A stretch of DNA of 64,000 nt, from contig CANLNM010000005.1 in assembly GCA_947492475.1 (NCBI GenBank), forward strand, positions 1-64,000. The letters are read 5' to 3'. Below the pieces are notes generated by a model that had not been told where the DNA came from, did no database searches, and saw only the letters and a list, made by a program, of their open reading frames with translations. Origin of the DNA: an uncultured Paracoccaceae bacterium (lineage in GTDB: Bacteria; Pseudomonadota; Alphaproteobacteria; Rhodobacterales; Rhodobacteraceae). The position numbers were made by a program, and so were the translations under genes. Positions 17,599-26,783 of the stretch are shown here, piece by piece. Each line of letters opens with the position of its first letter. The first letter of the stretch is position 1.

Positions 17599-18823
17599 AG
17601 CTTTGGGCATCCCGAAACCAGCGTACTATTGCGGCGCGCTCTTCGGGCTCCATCCAACTGACATTGGCTGGGGGCATTGCGTCAGACGCACCCGCATGCA
17701 GGTAAATTTCCCGCGCCATGCCCGCAATTTGCGCCCGATTTTCCAGCATCACGCCTTTGGGGGGCCACAGGATGTTGCCCCAGGCTGGTTCGGCTGCATG
17801 ACACATCGAACAACGCCCCAAAACGATGTTTGCAACCTCTTCAAACCCATCAGCCGCCGCATAATGCGCCGCCATTCCGGTCAATGCGGCCTCTTCCTCG
17901 GAATAGACATAGGCGCGTGGCGAAGACAGCCACGCCACCACCACAAACAGAATGATCGTCACCCCCCATGTCCAATGCGGATTGCCTTTGCGGGCATGGA
18001 TGGAATTGAAATAATGGCGGATCGTTACCCCCATCAGAAACACCAGAGCGGCAATCAACCAATTGTAATCACTGGCAAATGACAGCGGGTAATGATTGGA
18101 CAACATCATAAACAACACCGGCAAAGTCAGATAGTTGTTATGGGTCGATCTCTGTTTGGCAATTTTACCGTATTTGGCATCCGGCGTGCGGCCCGCCATC
18201 AGATCCGCAACCACAATTTTCTGGTTGGGAATGATGACCATAAACACATTTGCGCTCATGATTGTGGCGGTAAACGCGCCCAGATGCAGCAGGGCGGCGC
18301 GGCCTGAAAACACGTTGGTATAAAACAGTGCCATGCCCACCAGCAGCCCAAACAATGCCACCATCAGCGTGGTTTGATTGACATTCACAAACCGGTCACA
18401 CAGGAAATTATAGGCCAGCCAGCCAAATCCCAGTGATCCAAGCGATATCAACACCCCCTGCCAAACCGCGATATCCAGCACGTCAGGGTCGATCAAAAAC
18501 AACTCGCCGCCCAGATAATAGACCAGCGTCAGCATGATAAAGCCGCTGATCCATGTCCAATAGCTCTGCCATTTATGCCAGATCAGCCCGCCGGGCATTT
18601 GATCAGGGGCCACCAGATATTTTTGGATGTGGTAAAACCCGCCCCCATGAACCTGCCATTCTTCGCCATCCGCACCAGAGGCCAGATTGCGATCCCGGTG
18701 CAGGCCCAGATCCAGCGCGATGAAATAGAACGACGACCCAATCCACGCGATCGCGGTGATGACATGCAGCCAGCGCACGGCGAATTCCAGCCAATGCATC
18801 AACAATGCAAAATCGTACATCAT
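17597..18823 (-). CDS. puuD: Urate hydroxylase PuuD (membrane, cytochrome c domain)
   Basis: A 408-residue membrane protein with about eight transmembrane helices in the first 300 residues and a C-terminal cytochrome c-like domain with the haem motif CSMCH (residues 338-342). PuuD proteins oxidise urate to 5-hydroxyisourate using the respiratory chain instead of oxygen-dependent uricase. Start: ATG 18823, overlapping the uraH stop as ATGA. The next enzyme, hydroxyisourate hydrolase, is encoded immediately upstream on the same transcript. No soluble uricase is present in the window. Confidence 0.9.
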   Translation of the reverse strand: MMYDFALLMHWLEFAVRWLHVITAIAWIGSSFYFIALDLGLHRDRNLASGADGEEWQVHGGGFYHIQKYLVAPDQMPGGLIWHKWQSYWTWISGFIMLTLVYYLGGELFLIDPDVLDIAVWQGVLISLGSLGFGWLAYNFLCDRFVNVNQTTLMVALFGLLVGMALFYTNVFSGRAALLHLGAFTATIMSANVFMVIIPNQKIVVADLMAGRTPDAKYGKIAKQRSTHNNYLTLPVLFMMLSNHYPLSFASDYNWLIAALVFLMGVTIRHYFNSIHARKGNPHWTWGVTIILFVVVAWLSSPRAYVYSEEEAALTGMAAHYAAADGFEEVANIVLGRCSMCHAAEPAWGNILWPPKGVMLENRAQIAGMAREIYLHAGASDAMPPANVSWMEPEERAAIVRWFRDAQS

Positions 18824-19164
18824 GACCCCCGATAGGTTGAATAGCCAAACGGCGATAGCAACAGCGGCACATGGTAATGATCGTGCTGATCCATGGTGAA
18901 TTTGATCGGAATTTCATCCAAAAACCCATGGGGCTGGCCCGTGCCACGCAGATAATCCCCAACGTGAAAAACCAGCTCGTAATCGCCCAGTTCAAAATCT
19001 GCGATGTCAATGATCGGTGCGCCCGTGCGCCCATCTGCATTGGTCATCACATCGGCCCGTTTTTCACGTCCGCCCGTCAAACGATAAAGTTCAATCCGCA
19101 GCGCTTGGGCAGGCATACCCCGCGCTGTGTCCAGCACATGAGTGGTCAGATATCCGTTCGACAT
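18820..19164 (-). CDS. uraH: 5-hydroxyisourate hydrolase
   Basis: A 114-residue transthyretin-related protein that hydrolyses 5-hydroxyisourate to OHCU. It ends in the diagnostic YRGS tetrapeptide (residues 111-114), and the N-terminal segment [13 protein letters not shown] carries the conserved active-site histidine. No signal peptide, so it is cytoplasmic. Start: ATG 19164 behind GGAGG. It is first in the minus-strand unit with puuD and faces the plus-strand fusion gene that performs the next step. Confidence 0.95.
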   Translation of the reverse strand: MSNGYLTTHVLDTARGMPAQALRIELYRLTGGREKRADVMTNADGRTGAPIIDIADFELGDYELVFHVGDYLRGTGQPHGFLDEIPIKFTMDQHDHYHVPLLLSPFGYSTYRGS

Positions 19165-19292
19165 GTGGGCCTCCGTGTTTGCATCTAGGTTGCATCTCTT
19201 GCGTGGTCCGCGAGATGCGTTATGTCATTAAGGCGGTTGGCCAGAATGGTCAGCCCATGTTCGGGCGCATCGGTTGCGCTTGCAAGACTGAA

Positions 19293-19312
19293 ATTTGACT
19301 GCATAGTCAAAT
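19293..19312 (+). promoter_or_regulatory. Perfect inverted repeat, candidate purine-catabolism operator
   Basis: ATTTGACT (19293-19300), spacer GCAT, AGTCAAAT (19305-19312): an 8+8 perfect inverted repeat in the 168-base gap between uraH and the divergent puuE-uraD gene, ending 20 bases before the latter's ATG and just before its AGGAG site. The symmetry is that of a dimeric repressor site (GntR/LysR/MarR-like). No regulator gene is next to it, so the partner is unknown. Confidence 0.6.
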
Positions 19313-19332
19313 AGATCAACCAGGAGCCAAAG

Positions 19333-20763
19333 ATGCCCCAGCGTTACCCACGCAATATGACCGGTTATGGCGCCACCCCCCCCAAAGTGGCGTGGCCAAA
19401 ACAGGCCAAAATCGCGGTTCAGTTTGTCCTGAATTACGAAGAGGGTGGCGAAAATTGTGTGTTGCATGGCGACGCCGCCTCTGAGGCGTTTTTGTCTGAT
19501 ATTCCCGGCGCGGCTCAATGGCCGGACCAGCGGCATTGGAACATGGAATCGATCTATGATTATGGGGCGCGGGCCGGGTTCTGGCGGCTGCATAATCTGT
19601 TCAAACGCCGCAATATCCCGATCACTGTTTATGGGGTGGCCACTGCATTGGCACGCAGCCCAGAACAGGTCGAAGCCATGGTCTCTGCAAAATGGGAAAT
19701 CGCGTCACATGGCCTGAAATGGGTCGAACACAAAGACATGCCCGAGGACGAAGAACGCGCCGCCATCGCCGCCGCGATTAAGCTTCACACCGAAGTGGTC
19801 GGCACGCCGCCACGGGGCTGGTATACTGGGCGTTGCTCGGAAAACACCGTGCGACTGGCCGCCGAAACGGGACAATTTGACTATATATCAGACACTTACG
19901 ATGATGATCTGCCCCATTGGATGTCCTTTCCGGATCGCGACCAATTGATCATCCCCTACACGCTCGAAGCCAATGATATGCGTTTTGCAACCGCCCCCGG
20001 CTATGTGACTGGGCGCCAATTTGGCGACTATCTGTGTGACGCCTATGACGTTCTTTTGGCCGAAGGTCAGGCCGGCGCGCCCAAAATGATGTCGATTGGC
20101 CTGCATTGCCGTTTGATTGGGCGGCCCGGTAAAATTGCCGGTCTGATACAGTTTTTGGATCACATAAAACATCGCGGCGGGGCGTGGCTCGCAACCCGCG
20201 CTGACATTGCCGCGCACTGGGCCCGCCATCATCCCAGCCCGCGCAGCACCCGACCCAGTGCTATCGCCCCGATTGACATGGATCGCACGGCCTTTATCAA
20301 AGCGTTTGGGGGCGTTTTTGAACATTCCCCTTGGGTTGCGGATCGTGCTTTTGATCTGGAACTGGGCCCAGCCCATAACAGTGCTATTGGCCTGCATAAC
20401 GCCCTTTGCCGTGTGTTCCGCGCCGCCTCTTATGAGGAACGGTTGGGTGTTCTGACCGCCCATCCCGATCTGGCTGGCAAACTGGCCACCGCCAAACGTC
20501 TCACCGATGAAAGCACCTCAGAACAGGCCAGTGCAGGATTGGATCTGTTGACCGATGATGAGCGCGAAAAATTCACGCAGCTCAATCAAGCTTATGTCGA
20601 AAAACACGGATTTCCATTTATCATCGCCGTTCGTGATCACCGAAAATCCAGTATTCTGTCCGCTTTTGAACTGCGCGTGAACAACGACACTGAAACGGAG
20701 TTTTCCCATGCCTGTAAACAGGTTGAACGCATTGCCCGCCTTCGATTGATGGATTTGTTATGA
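19333..20763 (+). CDS. puuE: Allantoinase PuuE fused to OHCU decarboxylase UraD
   Basis: A 476-residue two-domain protein. Residues 1 to about 305 are PuuE, a metal-independent allantoinase of the polysaccharide-deacetylase fold (YPRNMTGYGATPP, FVLNYEEGGEN). Residues about 316-476 are 2-oxo-4-hydroxy-4-carboxy-5-ureidoimidazoline decarboxylase (HPDLAGK, then SAGL and GFPFIIAVRDH). Thus OHCU is decarboxylated to S-allantoin by the C-terminal half and the allantoin opened to allantoate by the N-terminal half. Start: ATG 19333 behind AGGAG at 19322. It overlaps the next gene by ATGA. Related fusions are known in proteobacteria. Confidence 0.93.
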   Translation: MPQRYPRNMTGYGATPPKVAWPKQAKIAVQFVLNYEEGGENCVLHGDAASEAFLSDIPGAAQWPDQRHWNMESIYDYGARAGFWRLHNLFKRRNIPITVYGVATALARSPEQVEAMVSAKWEIASHGLKWVEHKDMPEDEERAAIAAAIKLHTEVVGTPPRGWYTGRCSENTVRLAAETGQFDYISDTYDDDLPHWMSFPDRDQLIIPYTLEANDMRFATAPGYVTGRQFGDYLCDAYDVLLAEGQAGAPKMMSIGLHCRLIGRPGKIAGLIQFLDHIKHRGGAWLATRADIAAHWARHHPSPRSTRPSAIAPIDMDRTAFIKAFGGVFEHSPWVADRAFDLELGPAHNSAIGLHNALCRVFRAASYEERLGVLTAHPDLAGKLATAKRLTDESTSEQASAGLDLLTDDEREKFTQLNQAYVEKHGFPFIIAVRDHRKSSILSAFELRVNNDTETEFSHACKQVERIARLRLMDLL

Positions 20764-21578
20764 CCTATGCTTTCCCACTTGGTGGCCTGCCTGCGCAGGA
20801 CGTAAACCCCGAAGGCAGCGCCATTTTCACCGATGCCTATGCGGTGATCCCCGCCCTGACCATGCGCGATATTGTGACGTCTTTGTTGCCGGGCTGGCAG
20901 GATACGCGCGCCTGGATATTGGCGCGTCCCATGACAGGTTTCGCCGAAACATTTGCGCAATATGCGATCGAATTATCCCCCGGCGGTGGCAGCGACACGC
21001 CCGAACCTGACGCCACAGCCCAAGCCGTGCTGTTTGTTGCCAAAGGTCATGCCCAACTGAATATCGACGGGCAAAAACACAGCCTGAAACCGGGCAGTTT
21101 CGCCTATTTGCCAGCCGGGATCACATGGTCGATCCAAAATACCGGCCAAACGCCATGTGGCCTGCATTGGCTGCGCAAACAATACCAAGCCGCCCCCGGT
21201 TTGGACGCCCCTGACCCGGTGGTTCTGCATGACAATGATGTGCCCATCACCATGATGCCTGACACAAATGGAAAATGGGGCACCCAGCGGTTTCTGGATC
21301 CAAGCGATCTGCGCTATGATTTTCACGCCAATATCGTCACCTTTCAGCCCGGCGGGCGTATTCCCTTTGCTGAAACCCATGTGATGGAACACGGGCTTTA
21401 TGTGCTGCAGGGCACTGCCCGTTATCTGTTGAACACCGATTGGGTTGATGTTGGCCCCGGCGATTTCATGTGGCTGCGTGCGTTTTGCCCGCAGGCCTGT
21501 ATCGCAACCGGGGACGAACCGTTTCGCTATCTTCTCTACAAAGACGTGAACCGCCACCCCAAGCTCAGCCTGACATGA
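20760..21578 (+). CDS. allE: (S)-ureidoglycine aminohydrolase (bicupin)
   Basis: A 272-residue double cupin of the YlbA/UGlyAH family, which releases ammonia from ureidoglycine to give ureidoglycolate, with a bound metal. Two cupin halves are visible: the first around LKPGSFAYLPAGITWSIQN (residues about 107-125), the second around PFAETHVMEHGLYVLQG and VGPGDFMWLRAFCPQACIA, whose H, E, H and Q residues suit the metal site. It sits between PuuE-UraD and AllA. The allantoate amidohydrolase that produces its substrate is not in the window. Overlaps allA by ATGA. Confidence 0.88.
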   Translation: MTYAFPLGGLPAQDVNPEGSAIFTDAYAVIPALTMRDIVTSLLPGWQDTRAWILARPMTGFAETFAQYAIELSPGGGSDTPEPDATAQAVLFVAKGHAQLNIDGQKHSLKPGSFAYLPAGITWSIQNTGQTPCGLHWLRKQYQAAPGLDAPDPVVLHDNDVPITMMPDTNGKWGTQRFLDPSDLRYDFHANIVTFQPGGRIPFAETHVMEHGLYVLQGTARYLLNTDWVDVGPGDFMWLRAFCPQACIATGDEPFRYLLYKDVNRHPKLSLT

Positions 21579-22066
21579 TCCAGATAGAACCCCTTTCCGC
21601 TGCTGCTTTTGCCCCGTTTGGGGATGTTCTGGATGCCTCTGGCGATCCGGATCTACTCATCAACCAAGGGCTGTGCGGACGTCATCATGACCGCGCCGCG
21701 TTGGATATGGGCGATGCGCGGGCCGGTATTTCCATCTTTAACGCCCAGCCACGCGATCTGCCGTATCGGCTTGACATGATGGAACGGCATCCCGACGGAT
21801 CACAGGCATTCTTGCCCCTGCACCAGAACCCGTTTCTGGTCATTGTCGCCCCGGATCAAAACGGCCAGCCCGGCACGCCGCGCGCCTTTTGCACCGCGCC
21901 CAGCCAAGGCATCAATCTGCACCGCAATATCTGGCATGGGGTTCTGACCCCCCTGTCTGATCCCGGTTTGTTTGCGGTGATTGACCGCATCGGCGACACG
22001 CCCAACCTTCAGGAACATTGGTTCGAAACCGCCTATTTCGTCACCAACGCGCCCACGTCACGCTAG
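21575..22066 (+). CDS. allA: Ureidoglycolate lyase
   Basis: A 163-residue cupin-fold lyase splitting ureidoglycolate into glyoxylate and urea, the last step of the allantoin route. Family segments: AFAPFGDVLD near the N-terminus, FLPLHQNPFLVIVAP in the middle and NLHRNIWHGVLTPL toward the end. Start: ATG 21575 overlapping the previous stop as ATGA; an in-frame GTG further upstream (21470) lies deep inside the previous gene and is not needed. It closes the plus-strand purine operon. Confidence 0.92.
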   Translation: MIQIEPLSAAAFAPFGDVLDASGDPDLLINQGLCGRHHDRAALDMGDARAGISIFNAQPRDLPYRLDMMERHPDGSQAFLPLHQNPFLVIVAPDQNGQPGTPRAFCTAPSQGINLHRNIWHGVLTPLSDPGLFAVIDRIGDTPNLQEHWFETAYFVTNAPTSR

Positions 22067-22173
22067 GTTGCTTTTTGCTGGCGCAAATACTCGTTTTCTC
22101 CCCGTCACAAATTCGATAAATCCACTTTATATTGCAAAGCTGCCCCGCGTTTCCCGCCAAAAGGAGCTTCCCC

Positions 22174-23553
22174 ATGCAGCCCATTTTTAAAAACACCCCT
22201 TTTGATGCCCTCGAAATTGGCATGAGCGCCGAAAATACCCGGCTTTGCGTGGCGGATGATCTGTTTGTCTTTGCGCATGCATCCGGCAATCTGAACCCGC
22301 TGCATTTGCCCAATGAGGATGGCGATGGGGATGGCAAGCCTGAGGCAATCGCCCCCTCTGCATGGATCGGCACCCTGATTTCATCCGTTCTGGGCAATAC
22401 TCTGCCCGGTCCCGGCACGCTGTATAAATCCCAGAACCTGCGGTTTCTTGGCCGCGCCCATGCCGGCGACACATTGATCGCCAAGGTCCGCGTGACCGCA
22501 AAATCCGACAATGGCGATGTGCATTTCGACACTTGGGTTGAACGCGACGATGGCACTGTGATTGCCCAAGGCGACGCCGTGGTGGTCGCGCCCAAAACTT
22601 CTCAAAGTTTTGAAGCAGATGACGTGCCCGGCCTGACGGTGCAACGTCATGTGCATTTTGATCGCCTGCTGGAACGCGCCGAACATTTGCCGCCCCTGCC
22701 CACCGCTGTCGTTGCCCCCGAAAAGGCAGATGCCTTGGCGGGTGCATTGCTGGGGTCGGATCACACATTGATCACCCCAATCCTGATCGGGGATCGCGCC
22801 AAAATTCAGGCCGCTGCGGATGAATTAAACACTGATATCTCCGCGTTTGAGCTGATCCACGAACCCGATCATGCGCGGGCCGCGACCCGTGCGGTGGCTC
22901 TGGTCCACGAAGGCCGCGCGCGCGCCGTCATGAAGGGGCATTTGCACACCGACGATCTGTTGCGCGCCGTGATCAACAAAGAAACCGGCCTGCGCACCGG
23001 GCGTCGCCTGTCCCATGTTTTTGTGATGGATGTGCCGGGCCTGTCGCATTTGTTGTTCATCACCGATGCGGCCATCAACATCGCCCCTGATCTGAAAACC
23101 AAGGTCGACATCACCCAAAATGCCATCGATCTGGCCATATCATTGGGGGTGGAACAGCCCAAAGTGGGCATCCTGTCCGCCGTGGAAACCGTCAACCCCA
23201 ACATCCCGTCCACATTGGATGCCGCAGCCCTGTCGAAAATGGCCGATCGCGGGCAAATCACCGGCGGGTTGGTGGATGGGCCACTGGCCATGGACAACGC
23301 GGTTGACCTAGAGGCCGCCATGACCAAAGGTATCAAATCGCTGGTGGCGGGACGCGCAGAAATCTTGGTCGCGCCCAATCTGGAAAGCGGCAATATGATC
23401 GCCAAACAGCTGACGTTTATCGCCCATGCCGAAGCAGGCGGGATCGTGATCGGCGCGCAGGTGCCGGTGATCCTGACCAGCCGCGCCGATGACGACAAGG
23501 CGCGATTGGCCTCTTGCGCCGTGGCCGCGCTTTATGCGGCGGCGCAATCATGA
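22174..23553 (+). CDS. MaoC-like dehydratase fused to phosphate acyltransferase
   Basis: A 459-residue fusion. Residues about 10-150 form a MaoC-type hotdog domain (FAHASGNLNPLH resembles the hydratase motif), and about 165-455 a phosphate acetyl/butyryltransferase domain with VMKGHLHTDDLLRAV and GGLVDGPLAMDNAV. Databases call such proteins bifunctional enoyl-CoA hydratase/phosphate acetyltransferase. Start: ATG 22174 behind AAGGAG at 22161-22166. It overlaps the acetate kinase gene by ATGA, so the pair can convert an acyl-CoA to the acid plus ATP, or the reverse. Which acyl group is used, and whether the MaoC half is catalytic, cannot be told. Confidence 0.85.
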   Translation: MQPIFKNTPFDALEIGMSAENTRLCVADDLFVFAHASGNLNPLHLPNEDGDGDGKPEAIAPSAWIGTLISSVLGNTLPGPGTLYKSQNLRFLGRAHAGDTLIAKVRVTAKSDNGDVHFDTWVERDDGTVIAQGDAVVVAPKTSQSFEADDVPGLTVQRHVHFDRLLERAEHLPPLPTAVVAPEKADALAGALLGSDHTLITPILIGDRAKIQAAADELNTDISAFELIHEPDHARAATRAVALVHEGRARAVMKGHLHTDDLLRAVINKETGLRTGRRLSHVFVMDVPGLSHLLFITDAAINIAPDLKTKVDITQNAIDLAISLGVEQPKVGILSAVETVNPNIPSTLDAAALSKMADRGQITGGLVDGPLAMDNAVDLEAAMTKGIKSLVAGRAEILVAPNLESGNMIAKQLTFIAHAEAGGIVIGAQVPVILTSRADDDKARLASCAVAALYAAAQS

Positions 23554-24704
23554 AAACCGTTCTGACCATCAATGCCGGATCGTCGTCGCTGAAATTTGCG
23601 GCCTATGATGTGGAAAACGACCTGACTGTTGTGATGGACGGACAGATTGAAAACATTGGCAAAAAGGCACGCCTGATCGTCGATCATGGTGACAATCGCA
23701 AGATCAAAAACCTGGGCGCAATCGATCATCACCGGGCGATGGCAGCGGTGCTGAAAGTGCTGCGCAAACGGCTGGCCGGGCGGGTGATCCATGCGGTGGG
23801 CCACCGGATTGTGCATGGCGGCGTGAATTTCAGCGCGCCGCAAATCCTGACGCCCGATGTGATCGCCGAACTGGAAACCTATATTCCCTTTGCCCCGCTG
23901 CATCAGCCCCATAACCTGAATTGCGTGCAGGCGGCGATCGCGTCCTTTCCGGGTGCGATCCAAATTGGCTGTTTTGACACGGCGTTTCACCGTGACCATC
24001 CTTGGGTCAATGACACCTTTGCCCTGCCGCGCCGGTTCTACGACGAAGGCGTGCGCCGCTACGGGTTTCATGGGCTGAGTTATGATTATATCACCAGTGT
24101 TCTGGAACGGGATTACCCGGAATTGCATGACAAAAAGGTGGTTATCGCCCATTTGGGCAACGGCGCATCCATGTGCGCAATCCGTCAGGGACAATCGGTC
24201 GGTTCGACCATGGGGTTTTCCGCGCTGGATGGCCTGCCCATGGGCACGCGCTGTGGTCAGATTGACCCGGGTGTGTTGCTGTATCTGATGGATCAAAAAC
24301 AGCTATCCGCGACGGAAATCACCAATATTTTATACAAAGAAAGCGGCATGTTAGGCCTGTCAGGCATCAGCGGCGACATGCGCACGCTGCAAGCCTCTGA
24401 CGCGCCCGAGGCCGCGCAGGCGCTGGATTACTACACCTTTCGCGTTGCGCGTGAAATCGGCGCCATGAGCGCGGTTCTGGGCGGGATTGATGCGCTGGTA
24501 TTTTGCGGCGGGATTGGCGAAAATTCGGCCCATATCCGGGCGCGGGCCACGCAAAACCTTGGTTATCTGGGGATCAAATTGAACCTTAATGCCAATGCAT
24601 GGCATGAATGCGAAATCAGCGACGGCCCCACCCGTGTTTTTGTCATTCCCACCGACGAAGAACGCGTTATCGCGCGCGCCGCCAAGGCGCATATTGCGAC
24701 CTAG
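23550..24704 (+). CDS. ackA: Acetate/propionate kinase
   Basis: A 384-residue kinase of the acetokinase family, interconverting acyl phosphate plus ADP and the free acid plus ATP. The signature INAGSSSLKF opens the protein, RRYGFHGLSY and HLGNGASMCAI follow, and the C-terminal VFCGGIGENSAHIR motif is complete. It is coupled (ATGA) to the MaoC-phosphotransacylase fusion. With the other Pta at 347-1360, this genome has two phosphotransacylases in one neighbourhood but only one kinase. Confidence 0.93.
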   Translation: MKTVLTINAGSSSLKFAAYDVENDLTVVMDGQIENIGKKARLIVDHGDNRKIKNLGAIDHHRAMAAVLKVLRKRLAGRVIHAVGHRIVHGGVNFSAPQILTPDVIAELETYIPFAPLHQPHNLNCVQAAIASFPGAIQIGCFDTAFHRDHPWVNDTFALPRRFYDEGVRRYGFHGLSYDYITSVLERDYPELHDKKVVIAHLGNGASMCAIRQGQSVGSTMGFSALDGLPMGTRCGQIDPGVLLYLMDQKQLSATEITNILYKESGMLGLSGISGDMRTLQASDAPEAAQALDYYTFRVAREIGAMSAVLGGIDALVFCGGIGENSAHIRARATQNLGYLGIKLNLNANAWHECEISDGPTRVFVIPTDEERVIARAAKAHIAT

Positions 24705-24746
24705 GCCCGACCAGCGCGGTTTGCCGTCCTTTTGAACATCTTGAAT

Positions 24747-24761
24747 GTTCGCGAAACGTTC
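24747..24761 (+). promoter_or_regulatory. LexA (SOS) box upstream of imuA
   Basis: GTTC-GCGAAAC-GTTC matches exactly the alphaproteobacterial LexA site GTTC-N7-GTTC. It lies 14 bases before the imuA ATG, in the right place to repress the imuA-imuB-dnaE2 operon until DNA damage. Confidence 0.85.
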
Positions 24762-24775
24762 TGCATATTTTTTCC

Positions 24776-25330
24776 ATGTCACTGGGATTCTCTGATCATT
24801 TTCCACCCAAACCCAACCGCGCCCACGAAGTGTTCGGCGCGGGCGCCATCACCTTTGCCGCAATTCTGGCCGGGCGATTAAACGGACCGGTGATGTGGAT
24901 CCGCGAAGCTTGGCGCCCAGAAAACCTGAACCCCGAAGGGTTTGCGCCGTTTTTTGCCCCCCACCAATTGTTGATCAGCCAATGCAAAGACCAGCCCGAC
25001 ATGTTGGCCGTCGCCGAAGAATCCCTGCGATCCGGGGCGGTTAAGCTGACCGTGGCCGAACTGAGCCAGCCGCTGGGCCTGACCCAGGGCCGCCGGTTGC
25101 AACTGGCCGCCGAAGCCGGGCGATCCACCGGTTTGTTTGTGATCCAGGACGGTATGGGCAGCAATGCCGCCGAAACCCGCTGGCAGTGTGACCCGGTTTT
25201 AGGACCTCAGGACTCGACTCTGTTTCGCTGGTCCCTTAAAAAGAACAAATCAGGAACATTAACGAGCTGGGATTTATCTTGGGATGCAGAAACGCGTCGT
25301 CTCCATGTGGTTTCCCCGTCTGGCCAGTGA
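24776..25330 (+). CDS. imuA: ImuA, SOS mutagenesis accessory protein
   Basis: A 184-residue RecA/SulA-like protein, first gene of the damage-inducible ImuA-ImuB-DnaE2 translesion cassette. The N-terminal HEVFGAGAITFAAILAGRLN and the following IREAW region are typical. Start: ATG 24776, just after the LexA box; a longer upstream reading would run across that box. Its end overlaps the imuB start by 47 bases, which is usual in this cassette. It would act in the cytoplasm with ImuB at the beta clamp. Confidence 0.88.
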   Translation: MSLGFSDHFPPKPNRAHEVFGAGAITFAAILAGRLNGPVMWIREAWRPENLNPEGFAPFFAPHQLLISQCKDQPDMLAVAEESLRSGAVKLTVAELSQPLGLTQGRRLQLAAEAGRSTGLFVIQDGMGSNAAETRWQCDPVLGPQDSTLFRWSLKKNKSGTLTSWDLSWDAETRRLHVVSPSGQ

Positions 25331-26783
25331 CCGGGTTCTGCGGGCGCGCCCGATGGATGGACCGTTTGTTTTAACGCTGCATGAACGCAATGCGGACCGG
25401 ATTTATTGCCTGAACGCCGCCGCCCAACAGGCCGGGCTGGAACGGGGCATGGGCTATTCTGATGCGCGGGCATTTTGCCCGGATTTAACCAGCCAGCCCG
25501 CCAATACCAAAGCCGACGGTCGGTTTCAGCGCATGCTGGCCCGGTGGGCCGGACGCTATTGCCCGTGGGTGGGGCTTGAGGGGCGCGACGGGCTGGTGAT
25601 GGATATCAGCGGCACCCCACATTTGTTTGGCGGCGAAACCCCGATGCTGGACGACATGAACGCCCGATTGGCGCGGGCCGGATTGCAGGTGCAGATGGGG
25701 CTGGGCGACACGCGCGGCGCGGCTTGGGCGCTGGCGCGGTATGGCAACAGCGCGCGCGCCAATGTGGCCGCAGCGGGCCGGCCAATGGATCGGCTGGGCG
25801 GGCTGCCTGTCACGGCGCTGCGGCTTGAGGACAAAGCCAACACAGCCCTGTTGCGGCTGGGCATTCGCACCATTTCCGATCTGGCGGACCTGCCGCGCGC
25901 CACAATCACCCGCCGGTTTGGGCCACATGTGTTGATGCGGTTGGCACAGGCGCTAGGGGATCAGCCCGAACACCTGTCGCCCCTGCCCGATCCGCCACGA
26001 TTTTCCGCGCGTATGACCCTGCCGGACCCAATTGGTTTGGCCGGTGATGTGATGGCAGGCACAGCGCGTCTGCTGGATCGGCTCTGCGACAAACTAAAGG
26101 ATCACGAACAAGGCGCGCGGGTGTTGCGGCTGGATTTGCGCCGGGTCGATCAGGCCAGCCAGCAGGTCGAATTGCGGCTGGCCCGCCCTTTGCGCGATCC
26201 ACACCGGATTTTGCCGCTGTTTCAACGCGGTGTGGACGGGATTGATGCGGGGTTTGGCATTGATCAGATCCGGCTAGAGGCCGTGCAGGTCGAAGCTCTG
26301 CCAGTGCAACAGGTCAGCCATGTTGCCTATGCGCAGGCCGGGCCGGATATGGGCGACACGACCGGGCTTGAGGATCTGATCACCAAGGTCGGCAACCGGA
26401 TTGGGCTGGACAATGTGCAGCGCTTTCTGCCCGCCGACAGCCATATCCCCGAACGCAGCCACATCATCGCCCAAGCCGCCTATTCCAGCCCCGCCCCCAG
26501 CTGGCCTGTCATGCGGCATCGCCCGCTGCGATTGTTTGCACCCGAACATGTGGCCGCAACGGGCCGCACCCCGCCGGGGCGGTTTCGCTGGCGACGCATG
26601 GCCCTGCAAACGGCGCGGGCCACGGGCCCCGAACGGCTGGCGCCCGAATGGTGGATGGCGGATGATGCCTGGCGCAGTGGCGTGCGTGATTACTGGAAGG
26701 TCGAGACCCAGCAAGGCCGCCGATTGTGGATGTATCACACGCCCCAATCGCCCGGCTGGTTTGTGCAGGGGGAATTTGCATGA
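25284..26783 (+). CDS. imuB: ImuB, inactive Y-family polymerase homologue
   Basis: A 499-residue Y-family polymerase-like protein. The expected catalytic acidic residues are absent: the first motif region reads VSMWFPRLASDR rather than a DxDxFFA pattern, and the second reads VMDISGTPHLF without the SxDE pair. This is how ImuB differs from active DinB; it serves as the adaptor linking DnaE2 to the beta clamp. Start: ATG 25284, inside the 3' end of imuA. It overlaps dnaE2 by ATGA. A long C-terminal region (residues about 350-499) is the family's interaction part. Confidence 0.9.
   Translation: MQKRVVSMWFPRLASDRVLRARPMDGPFVLTLHERNADRIYCLNAAAQQAGLERGMGYSDARAFCPDLTSQPANTKADGRFQRMLARWAGRYCPWVGLEGRDGLVMDISGTPHLFGGETPMLDDMNARLARAGLQVQMGLGDTRGAAWALARYGNSARANVAAAGRPMDRLGGLPVTALRLEDKANTALLRLGIRTISDLADLPRATITRRFGPHVLMRLAQALGDQPEHLSPLPDPPRFSARMTLPDPIGLAGDVMAGTARLLDRLCDKLKDHEQGARVLRLDLRRVDQASQQVELRLARPLRDPHRILPLFQRGVDGIDAGFGIDQIRLEAVQVEALPVQQVSHVAYAQAGPDMGDTTGLEDLITKVGNRIGLDNVQRFLPADSHIPERSHIIAQAAYSSPAPSWPVMRHRPLRLFAPEHVAATGRTPPGRFRWRRMALQTARATGPERLAPEWWMADDAWRSGVRDYWKVETQQGRRLWMYHTPQSPGWFVQGEFA

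Noticed and set aside
22079-22095. Small hairpin TTTGC-TGGC-GCAAA after allA
   Set aside because: A 5-bp stem with no following T-run; too weak to call a terminator.
25284-25330. Possible frameshift between imuA and imuB
   Set aside because: The 47-base overlap joins two complete family members; overlapping ends are common in this cassette.
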